64,000 bases of DNA from Sordaria brevicollis. Lineage: Eukaryota; Ascomycota; Sordariomycetes; Sordariales; Sordariaceae. Both the position numbers and the translations under genes were made by a program. This document shows, one piece after another, positions 53,545-64,000 of the stretch. Numbering within the stretch: the stretch's first letter is position 1; each line of letters opens with the position of its first letter. Below the pieces are notes generated by a model that was not told the origin of the DNA, did no database searches, and worked only from the letters and a program-made list of their open reading frames with translations. Where the stretch lies: NCBI GenBank assembly GCA_033439795.1, contig JAUTDP010000006.1, forward strand, positions 3,224,001 through 3,288,000, written 5' to 3'.

Positions 53545-54645
53545 TTTGGATGTGTGTAGTGTTGTGTTGTTGTCGATAAGTTGTCGACTCTTCGAAAATC
53601 AATGAGTCGGGAGAGGTTCGTCGGGGCAGATAAGAAATCACAAGTGTTGATAGCCTGAAATTCTGGGGTCTCCTCTGCAGTCAATTCGACTTTCCAGTGG
53701 GGTGTGCAACTCAAAATTTCAGCGGCGACAGGAGGTTGCGATAAGATAAGAGACTAATGAGACAGGGAAGACGGGCGCTTCCCCAGCCGTGCTCAGCTGG
53801 CAATTGGATGATTGGGCCAATCAGAGTTATAGACTCTTTAACACCATGACGGCCGCGAAGCCTTTGGATCGTCTCTGTCTCTGAAGTGTCTGGGCGCAGA
53901 AAGGCGGCCACTGCGGCGCACTCACTCCACTGATCGCTTGGCGCAAAAGTGGTCCTTCCCCTTCTGCAGTACGGTCCCCTTTCTCTCGCATGAGTCCGCT
54001 TCGGGGCAAGAAGAGGAAAAGGGAAGTCGCAGTCATTGTTCAGAGTGAATTATTCATGTAAAGTGACACGTATAAGTTTGTTCTTACAATATAATACTCA
54101 CGTGCATGCCGAATGTCGGTCAATTAATTTAAACCTGCATCATCAAAAATTCGAGGACATTTTTCTGTTTGTGGCTACCTATATAAGAATTCAAGATCTC
54201 TCTTCGATCTGATAGACCACACAGTCAAAAAGACCCCAGCAACAATCACTCAACTCAACTCACATCGACTCGGCAACGGGACCCCGATTGTCGTCCACTT
54301 CCACTTGCACCGCATCCACCCCCCGGCCACACCACGCCCCCCCTGCCCGTCCGTCGCACCACTGGGGAACCACTCAACAACGCTGCCAACCAGCACCAAA
54401 GACTCCGGCAACTCTCCGCCGCCGCCATCCACTTCCACTTCGATCCATATCCCTCGAAACAACCGGGGCAGACAACTCTAGACCAAGAATCTCCGACCGC
54501 CTTAAACTTTCTGCCACTTAACAACTACTTTACTTCCTCGAGCCTTTCCCTTGACCGCGTTTCCCTTCGATTCCGAATATCTGCTTCAGTCAAAGCTACC
54601 CCGCGACATATACCGATACTTACTTTCTATACCAAATCCATCACA
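53545..54645. promoter_or_regulatory. divergent upstream region, NOP53 and YPT6
   Basis: 1.1 kb between divergent starts. The middle (about 54040-54200) is AT-richer with GCATGCCGAATGTCGG. The YPT6 side is C/A-rich leader. No specific factor site recognised. Confidence 0.5.
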
Positions 54646-55781
<1,136 letters not shown>

Positions 55782-56948
55782 GCTGTCTCCGAAGGGAACT
55801 GTTTCCGAAGAGACTTGTCTGTCGGTTGATGGGATGGGATTGGGAGAAAAGAAAGTAAAGGGAGGGGTGTGCTGGGGGAAGTCAAGAAATGGGGGATACG
55901 AAATATGTTGACGAAGCCATGTTAACGAGCGTTAACGAATGTAATGGGGAAACTATATGAGAGATGGGATACGACGACGGGAATAGAGGCGGACCGCTAG
56001 ACAACGGGAGACATAATGAGAAACTGGCTTGGCTGTGTTTGTGTTGCTTACGATTTTGGCTTTGGCTGGCTTCTTTGCAAGCAAGGGCGATCGGGGCATC
56101 AGCATGCGAAGCGAGGGGCAAAGGGGGTGGTGGTTTGGCTTTGGTTTAAGGCTTATAATAATATGATTAAGATGTAATACTTGTATTTACTTGGTCTAAC
56201 CTGTCCGTGGCGTAGCACTCCGAGTCATCGTGAGCAGATGAAATGAATCTTCAAACACCACAGTCCCCAAATCACCGCCATGTTAGGACGGAGAGATCAA
56301 GTAAAGTCGAGTCAAAAGCTGTTGACGTTACTATGGCAGAAAGAAAAACAAGTACTTCATATTTTAGGGTCTCCCCGTGTCTATTAACGCCAAATTCGCC
56401 GATTCCAAATAAACCGAATATGCTCTTGCTACTAAAGGTAGATTGACGTGCATGTATCCCTGCCCCCCTGAAAACCATGGGTGTTCCAAATCCCAAAAAT
56501 AACCTTGTGGCGACCAAACCAAGGGGTATATGCCTGAAGCAGCCATCGATCGCTATATCGCTCGAGGGTTCGTTTGACTGTCCGAAAGATCCAACAGTGT
56601 GTGATGTTACTGGGACGTTGGTCAATGAATCGTTCGTTGTTCCCCCTTATCCTCTGTGGTTCCGTCTGTTGTTCCACCGGGCATCCGTTTTGGTCGTAGT
56701 TGACTTTTTTGTTGTTGGAAGTCAATCAACTGAACAGGTCTCGGTGGCGAGGAGGGCCGCGGTGCTAAAAGAAACAGCGAGGCCCTCCTCGCAGACAGAA
56801 CATCGACAGCCGCTGGAGCGAGTTCGTCCAATAAAACAAACAACTACTAGTGATCCCGAGAAGCGAGGTGGTGGCTGGTTCCGGTTGTGTTGGTAACGAT
56901 GGTGCTGGTCGCGGTCGCGGTCGTAACACTACTGACAGAATCGTTCGC
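55782..56948. other. intergenic, convergent 3' regions
   Basis: About 1.17 kb between convergent genes. Mixed composition with small open frames lacking recognisable features. No repeats or RNA genes seen. Confidence 0.6.
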
Positions 56949-57711
56949 TCAGTCGGTATCCATCTCGTCATCGTCGTTAACGTCCTCGAAATCGTTCTCG
57001 TCGTCGTCATCCTCATCGACAACACCGCGTCCACCGACGTGCTCGGAAATCTCTTCCACGCCGCCGTCTGTCCTGACGCGGAGCCTCTTGACCTCGCCAC
57101 CGAACGCCTTGGTCTTCTTGCTGGCGGCCTTCTTGGCGAGCTCCTCGCGCTCGAGCTCCTCGACGTCCTGGCCGGTTTCCTTGGCCAGCTCGGCCAGCCT
57201 CCTCTTCTCGGAGCCGCGCAGGCGGGGGAGCAGGTGCTCGTTCTCGGCGACGAGCTTGCGGGCGGCGGCGACCTCGCGGGCGCGCTTGCCGGCCATGCGG
57301 CGCTTGTAGAAGATGCGCTCGCGGCGCTGGCGGATCTCGGAGATGCGCTCCATGGCCTTGACCGTCTTGGCGAAAAGCTCGCGGTCGTAGCGGACGGGCA
57401 CGTTGCGGCGGGCGGCGAACTGCAGGGTGCTGTCGACCACCATCTCCTTGCCGGCGTTCTTGCGGTAGGCCTTGGTCCACTTGAGCTTGCGGGGGTTGCG
57501 CTTCATCTTGAAGTTCTTGTGGCATTTGGAGCGGCAGAAGCGGAAGGACTTGCCTGGACGTTGGGAAGGTGGTTTAGTATTGGTACTTTCTCGAATGATG
57601 ATGCCAACACAATGGATTGGGGTGACTGAACGTACCATCGTTACGCATAAAGGTAATGCCCTTGGAGGGCCAGGCCGGACGGCCGCAAAAGAAACAGGGA
57701 TCGACACGCAT
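56949..57711 (-). CDS. RLP24: ribosome biogenesis protein RLP24
   Basis: Exons 57636-57711 and 56949-57553 give 226 residues; donor GTACGT, acceptor CGTCCAG. The start [12 protein letters not shown] opens a zinc ribbon with Cys 6, 9, 32 and 36 (CFFC and CRSKC). The eL24-like domain continues [39 protein letters not shown] and [21 protein letters not shown] charged helix and an acidic tail ([25 protein letters not shown]) complete it. RLP24 is the assembly placeholder for ribosomal protein eL24 in pre-60S particles; its C-terminal extension binds and activates the AAA ATPase Drg1/Afg2 and helps recruit Nog1. The longer C terminus distinguishes it from eL24 itself. Confidence 0.94.
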
Positions 57712-60368
57712 CTTGACGTCGGGTTATGTGTAGGTGGTTGTTGTGGCGGTTGAGGATGAGAAGCAGCGAGCCGGGTTGTGGGATGGGCTCGTTGTCTGAT
57801 CGAGGGGGGAAACAAGAACAAGCAGCAGAAAGTCAACAACCAGCGGAACGGTCCAGGGCGCCGCTTCTGAAAATTTCTGGACATCGGTGTTGGAAAAAGA
57901 AGTGGGGCGGAGGGGACGCTTGGCTTATCTTAGCGTGGCTTTGTTATCGGGGACAGGTCCGGGTTAGGGTTGGAGCTGTCTTTGGTTGGACCCCTGGCAA
58001 CTTGTTCAAGGTTCCTTCTAAACATGATCGTGAGTGCACCCCAGAATTGTTATTGATATGGCGTCCAGAAAATGGAGGAACAGGAGATTGAGCATGGTTT
58101 AGCCAGTACGCAAGGTGCTTTGTCAGAAATTAAAACATATACGAAACAAAAAAGATGAACAGCTCAACCCGACCAGGTCGAGAGTTCGAACTCACGAACA
58201 GGACTCAATTGGCCCGGCATGCCTACGAAAACACCACGCATTTTCTGGACTCAGTCAGCCCAGTCCACCTGGCACTACCACGCAGGCTGATGCTACTAGT
58301 AACCTGTTGTCCATGGACGAGAGAACATGATATCGGAAATCGTCGAAAACTGATACCAATATGAACATCTATCGGTGGTTACGTTCGACCATGCTTCGAC
58401 GCAAGTTGACTTGCACTTTCGGAGGTTCATATGTGGTGTGATGCTCTCCCAACGGTCGACTGAAGCCCATTGTGATCCAGTTAAGAGGGAGTGTCGAATC
58501 TTCGCGAGCGTTACCTTGATCTGTGGTTTACCAATCACTCGAACCCACAATTCAATGGCTTCGCTTCCACGTCAAAATACTCATAAAGCATGGATAACAG
58601 TAAGCAAGATGCCCATGGGGTTGTTCTTGCCTGGTCCATCCCATCCTGTGCTTCCACTCCTATAGCACAATCTTCGCCGTCATGTCCCATCAGCATCGTG
58701 AGTCGATACCTTCACTTTTGCCATGTCTGAAGAACGGGTGCAAGTGGCAAAGATACTGTCGAGGGCTATGGCGCATTGGAGGTGGTGACCTGGTCTTGTC
58801 ATGTCGCACAACTTGGTGATTGCAACTCGGCAGTATGTAGGCGAGGGCTGCTGTGAGCCACTCGCGAACCAGTTTATCGAAAGCCCAAATGGCAACTGGA
58901 CAAGTAAAGTATCCAAAAACATCCTAAACGAAGTTTTGAATTTTTGAAAATTTCAAATGTTCTTCTCAAAATTCCAATCCAATGGCTCATGAGTGATGCC
59001 TTCCTCATCACAGTGCTCCTTCCGTCTCGTTCACAGTCGAGGTCGGCGTGCTGACCGAGGAGCCCCATCGGATCCACAGCGCTAACTCAAAATTGCGGGG
59101 GTGGAATCCGGGGAAAGCGTCAAAAGTGGAGTCAAATTTCCCTGAGGCTCCACCGACTAGCTCCTGCCCTGCGACGGTAAGGGTCCCCGAATTCGTTCTT
59201 TCTTGTTTTGGACAGAGACTTGGGAGGTGTTGATATCTCTTTCCTCAATTCTTCTATATCATCAATTTCCCGTCGGACAATCTTTCACTGCAATGACTGT
59301 TTTTGTACGACGCTTTCGTCGCCAACGAAACTAGTTCCCAACCGCAAACTGCCTGCTTCTTCCCCCAGCCACAGCACACGTGCCCCCCAGACCACTCCTC
59401 GCTCCGTGGTGCCATTTGATATCGCAGAATCGAACGACGGAACTCACAGACGGGGTGTAGACGGGCTGTTGTGATACAAAAGTGACGTCCAGCCACAGGC
59501 CATGATTGGGTGTTTGGATATTGACTGCCACTCCTACCCCGCTCAATTCTGGGTTACACCATGCCTCAGCCAGAGCGGTTCCGTGTCTGGTCTGTCTGGA
59601 TATCCCGTTGAACTGGAGGAAGGAGTGGAAGGAGTAGAGAAACAGAAATACGGAGGTGGACGGTGGCTTCCTGTCTGGACTGGGCCGTCCACTTTCTGCA
59701 AGGCAAACCGGGGAGGGGAAAGTGACACGACAGGAGGTCAAGGCTTGGGCATTTCCTGCAAGTGAAGAAGGATGGCATCGAGTTAAGGACACTGCATGAG
59801 AAAAGGGGGGATCACACCATGAGCTCCGTAAAAGCCTAACAAGCAGTAACATCACTTGCTGCTTCCTGTCGTGGTTCCCATTTCTGCCACATAAAGGGGA
59901 CTCCCGTCCCTCCCACTCGATATAACTCTGCCTCTTCTCCTCTTCTTGTGGCACCCAGAGACGAACGCTCATCTTCATTTCTCAGAGTTGTCCAGATACA
60001 CGAGCAGAACGCAACCTACAACACTCGAAGCGTGCAGCATCAACTGCTGGTCAGGCAGAAAACACTCAGCTACAAGTAGAGGTACGTCTGTGATGCATTC
60101 CGTCTCGTCACTCCTTCAATATCGTCCACAGATGACGAGACTTCACTGTTGGTCATCGACAACTGTCTTTTCATCGAAACATCAACCTCCTGATCATTGT
60201 TCAGTGACTTCATTCTCGCTCTATCCACTGCTTTTTTTGTGTATTTTATCACTAAAGACATCACTCCTCCGTCTTCTTCCCACCACCGCACCCAAACTTC
60301 ATCAACCACAACACACTAACCAACCCACAGCACCTTTCCCCCAACAACCACCCACACAAACCACTAAA
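57712..60368. other. intergenic region and 5' leader of the small basic protein gene
   Basis: About 2.65 kb without a credible gene. A TTCGAA-centred GAGTTCGAACTC at 58184-58195 resembles a tRNA B-box but no tRNA folds around it. The last 400 bases are C/A-rich with ACCAACCCACAGCACCTTTC and probably form a leader, perhaps with an intron. Confidence 0.5.
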
Positions 60369-60707
60369 ATGCCCGTCCGCATCCCCGCCGCCGGCATGAC
60401 CGAATACATCTGCTTCGGCGCCGCCGGCGTCGGCACCCTCGCCCCCCTAGCCATGGGCATTCCCGGCGCCGAGGAGCGCGTCGCCCGCCAGACCTCCAAG
60501 TGGGCGCCCCGTTGGGAGCGCAACATCACCTTCTTCAAGAACCCGGTCGAGCGCGGCGTGCAGCGCATCACCCCGCCCGTTGCTCGCACGGTCCAGCGCG
60601 TGGAGCACAAGTTGCCCCTTGAGCGAGCGGCGGTTGCTACGGGCAACGGCGCGCGGAGGAGCATGAAGGGGATGGAGAGGATTAAGCGGAATTGGACAAT
60701 GGAGTAA
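60369..60707 (+). CDS. small basic protein, function unknown
   Basis: A 112-residue open frame starting CTAAAATGCCC, a good fungal context. It begins MPVRIPAAGMTEYICFGAAG with a weakly hydrophobic segment VGTLAPLAMGIPG. It then becomes basic and Arg/Trp-rich: ERVARQTSKWAPRWERNITF, FKNPVERGVQRITPPVARTV, and SMKGMERIKRNWTME. Codon use is strongly C-ending near the start, like other real genes here. A small mitochondrial or inner-membrane protein is possible from the hydrophobic start and basic body, but I do not recognise the family. Confidence 0.65.
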   Translation: MPVRIPAAGMTEYICFGAAGVGTLAPLAMGIPGAEERVARQTSKWAPRWERNITFFKNPVERGVQRITPPVARTVQRVEHKLPLERAAVATGNGARRSMKGMERIKRNWTME

Positions 60708-63544
60708 GGGCACTCGCGAAGACGGGACAGAGCATGCGTGCTTCGTCGGGCTTTCTGAGTTAGTGGGAAATGGAAAGGGGTCAGGTGCGGGAATGGAAGG
60801 GGGATATGGCATAGCTGGAGTTGGGAACGGACGGTCGTTTTTTTTGTATGGACTATGGGATGGTTATGGATCATGGTATAGGCTACGGATTCGGGATGGG
60901 ATTGGGTTTTATGGAACGGCAAACGATGCTTTAGTTTTCTCAGCATGACAAGGTCAAGTGAACAAATACCTTTGGTGGCTTAACCACGATGTCTCTTCTC
61001 TTTAAGGGACAACCAGCTTTTGCTGGAGAAACTGGGAAGTTGTAGTTCCATCCAGAGCGTTGAGTTAACACAACCTACAAGTACATCCTGAGAAAACACA
61101 GTTCTCGGACACTACACGTTGTTCGCTTCCATCTTCGTGCAAGTGACCTGACTCTTTTTTGACCGTCTCTTCTTAAACTTCCAGTCCTCCACATACTAGA
61201 CTATTTCCTATCATTTGCAAAACATCTTGGTATCATTCTCGTCAGTCATCAGACCACAGAACTTGAAAAAAAACATGTCGCACAATTTACCTGGAGTGGT
61301 GCAGTCAGTCAGGCGCCGTGTCGTTCTCCAGTCGCCTTTATGGATTCGGGCTATTGATTGTATCTATATGGCAAGAAATAACTGCCTTGGGGTATAGAAG
61401 AACTTCACATCTACTACTAACTACCTAGTTCTCAAAAGCTCTATGCTTGGTACGTAGGCAGACACGGCCTTGTTCCATGATTGTCGGGTACGTAACAATA
61501 GAGGGTATACGAGCAAAGGTACTTCTATGTAATCGAGAACAAAATATAAATAAACAAGAGCATGCGCAGTCCAACAAGGCCTTCTCTTGCCTTACACATG
61601 TGCAGCCAGCCGACTGCTCTGTTTGTGAGGTCATGATAGAAATTCGCAATAACTTCAATATCAATTAGTCACTGTCAGATGGAATAGCTGTTCAAACTGG
61701 AAATTATCATCAATTATCATATTCCGAGATTTTTTTTTTGGTGGTTACAGTAAGGTGGATGGTAAACGCGGAGCCAAAACGTCTCTAGATATGTATGTTT
61801 AGAGGTACCTAGTTTTGCCCTTCAAGCGGTAGACATGTTTAGCATATGTAGCATGATGAGAATGATGATCGAACATGACCACGACGAACTGCAGTCATGT
61901 TGTCTACATCGTGAAATGGATAAAAAGGGCCATGTGTAAGGATGAAAACGAATAAAAACACGTAGTTGCTGTAGGAAGAGAATGAGAATGATCTCGGTGC
62001 TTGCGTGTTGACGGGCTATGTCATGGAGATGTACTATATGATGGTGGGATTTGTCTTCTCCGTCTGGCATGGACATATTCATGACGCTTGTTTGTCGTCG
62101 CTGTCGTAAACGAGGGCTTGTGAAGTTAGATGTGTATATCGCTACTTGGTATTTCTGATGGTTTAATGACTAGTTCGGTGAGGGTGTAACAAACGATGAC
62201 AAGAGTAGAGGATAAAAACGAAGGAATAGAATCCCACGAAGAATTGGGTGGTGCTGGACCTGGATGCGAAGAGTGTCCCGAGTGTGTAGAAAGGGGAAGT
62301 CGTGGTCTTGGCAGCTTGACAAGTGGACGGGATGATCATGGAAACACAACAATTGTCAAAGCCGATCAATGCCGTTCACAACTTCCAGGTATGTAGATCC
62401 GAAAACATATAAAACCTCAGCTCCCCCCCTCCTCGGAAAGACATGGGCTCTGTCGCAATCCTCCTCCCCTTCTCACGCAATCCCGACTGCCTGCGACAGC
62501 CCGCGCGAGAGCCTGTCTCGCCTGTTTGGGTGCTGACACTCGTTTACCTTTCCCACGTACCGCCAACCTCACGCTTTTCCCGCCCGGTTTTCCACTATGT
62601 ACCCGGACCCAACCCCCCCACGCGTTCCGGTGATGGTAGGTAAACCGAAAACCCGGATGTCGTGGACATTTTCCCGGAGCAGACCGATAGGGTCGGCATG
62701 GTCGGTAGCGACGGTAAGGGTCGGCGGTACCGCCCAGCCGGTAGAAAAGTGGAGAGCTCGGTCGGCACCGAGAGCCGCCCGAGTGCCGTTCTTTAGTAAA
62801 AAAAGGTCTGGGGTGCAGACTGCAGAGACTCAAGATGTACTGAGTCTGTAGAGCAGTAACAGCGCTAGCAAACGCACGCCGCGAGGGACGGGAGCTTTCA
62901 CGATCAGATGCTCGGATGTGTGCGGTGCGGCTGCCGCGCTTACAACTAACTGCATGCAGTGAGTGCTTCTTGAGAAAGGGCTGTGGATTGTGACATTGAT
63001 GATGGATGATCAGCCTTTTTGCGAAGGATGTCCGAGGACATGGAATTTCGGAATGATTGAGATCTCGGGAAACTGAATGTACAACGGCCCGTTCCCGAAT
63101 AACGAACTGGTGTTCGAGTCGTCAGTGTTTATCATGCACCACCATCTTCAAATCTTCAGCGTTGACAGGATTCCGGGGCCCTTGAGGTTTTTTGCATCGG
63201 GCATTCCAGAACCACGTTCAGAATCTCCAAGATGCCCGCCTCTTGCGGAAAACTACTCGATGTTTGACTTGATCTTGTACGGTATGTCAACCTCAGACTG
63301 CTGCTGAAGACCTTGGAGGCTACCCAGAAAGGGCGCAACAGAAGGAATGGTGGGTGATAGGGTCTATAGGTACCCTCGTCTTACAATGTCTAGAGAGGGG
63401 CATTTTTTCAATGTGTCCAAAGGCGAGACTTATCATAGTGTCAGATTTGATGATCAACTTGAACATGTCGATTGTGACTTGAATCTCTTTTGGGAAGAAC
63501 TTGAGGCCAAAAGGGTTCTCCCTCAAGACTTCAGGGTCCTCAAT
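60708..63544. other. gene-poor region
   Basis: About 2.8 kb with short, unsupported open frames. The stretch 61680-62110 is AT-moderate, and 62410-62850 is GC-richer with CGG-rich units, without a conserved feature. No RNA gene or mobile element recognised. Confidence 0.5.
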
Positions 63545-63727
63545 TCAGGGGTAAAACCGAACTGGCTCCACATTTGTCTTTTCCGCTGTCACAGAGAATC
63601 CGAAGGCGGAGTTGCCGTCTTTGTCCACTTGGAACTTTGAAAACAGAGAAGCACTGAAACCCATTTTCAAGAAGTCGGTGATACCGTCAAGTTGTCCATC
63701 CGCGGTTGAGTTCCCAAAATGGCCGGT
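63545..63727 (-). other. orphan open frame, protein-like
   Basis: A 60-codon stretch on the - strand, open from 63727 down to a stop at 63545-63547. It includes STADGQLDGITDFLKMGFSA and KFQVDKDGNSAFGFSVTAEK, ending VEPVRFYP. Composition looks like a folded protein, not random translation. The only ATG (63664) leaves 39 residues, so it could be a terminal exon of a gene with an upstream exon, or a fragment. Not recognised. Confidence 0.3.
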
Positions 63728-63734
63728 TTAGTTA

Positions 63735-63920
63735 AGATGAGCGAGCCCAGCACGGATTTTTACCAGGGTTCAGGAGTACGCGGAGATTTCTCTTATGGTT
63801 TTGTGTTCCGGGGTTGTGGCCGGGTTGGCACTAATCGGAGCTGGGATGATGTTAATCACTTCCATTATCCTTATCGCTTTTACGCCACAGCCAGGTAGGA
63901 ATCTGTTAGCCGCGGGATAG
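63735..63920 (+). other. short open frame with one predicted membrane segment
   Basis: On the + strand a frame reads VQEYAEISLMVLCSGVVAGL followed by ALIGAGMMLITSIILIAF and then PQPGRNLLAAG before a stop. The middle is a convincing transmembrane helix. No conserved family or start codon was identified. It may be an exon of a membrane protein or chance. Confidence 0.25.
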
Positions 63921-64000
63921 GCCTCTAGCAAAACCTTAACACCCCCCCGTCATCACCAACCCCGTTCATTGGCGACATGTCTCTGCCCTTGTCCAGTCTC

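Noticed and set aside
56850..57629. 259-codon + strand open frame rich in Leu/Val/Ala/Gly
   Set aside because: It is the antisense of the RLP24 exon 2, whose C-ending codons keep the opposite strand free of stops.
58184..58195. B-box-like GAGTTCGAACTC
   Set aside because: TTCGAA is palindromic and no acceptor, D or anticodon arms can be drawn around it on either strand.
59331..59978. 215-codon - strand frame
   Set aside because: No conserved motif, composition is patchy, and it overlaps competing frames on the + strand.

Overview
The window reads as nuclear DNA of a filamentous ascomycete, most likely a Sordariomycete of the Neurospora/Podospora kind. This taxon is inferred from four things: short introns with GTRNGT donors and CTAAC-like branch sites, a HET-domain gene, conserved fungal housekeeping proteins, and a sharply bounded AT-rich island with the signature of repeat-induced point mutation (RIP). 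No search was run; protein identities come from reading motifs and remembered family features.

Layout. Bases 1-6690 are an AT-rich, RIP-degraded transposon graveyard. Reading through TAA/TAG stops as mutated CAA/CAG/TGG codons recovers a Ty3/Gypsy chromovirus polyprotein on the + strand (RT/RNase H, integrase end, chromodomain) and the C-terminal part of a Tc1/mariner-like DDE transposase on the - strand. Between them lie short repeats that escaped mutation and a tRNA-like fragment. At about 6690 composition switches abruptly to normal. The first unmutated sequence is a truncated copy of a HET gene tail, followed by an intact 809-residue HET-domain gene.

From 11 kb to 61 kb the window is ordinary euchromatin with 16 well-supported genes, most with introns resolved here to the base. 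In order they are: GID8; an NDUFS4-type complex I subunit head-to-head with ATP synthase subunit f; a large disordered RGG protein; uridine kinase; a calcium-binding alternative NAD(P)H dehydrogenase; a ModF-like twin-ABC protein divergent from proteasome maturation factor UMP1; a prenylated UBL3-like ubiquitin-fold protein; a GPI-anchored Ser/Thr-rich wall protein; a MARVEL-like membrane protein; EMC4 divergent from AP-1 beta-adaptin; NOP53 divergent from the RAB6-type GTPase YPT6; RLP24; and a small unrecognised basic protein. Several genes sit in head-to-head pairs. Three serve mitochondrial energy metabolism, two serve 60S ribosome assembly, and two serve ubiquitin/proteasome pathways. The last 3.3 kb holds only short unassigned open frames.

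No new multi-gene system was found. The points most worth checking are the HET paralogue cut off at the RIP boundary, the short repeats inside the RIP island, two GC-AG introns, a 15-base exon, a start codon alone in its exon, an in-frame 72-base intron, and the purine-only intron of the uridine kinase gene.
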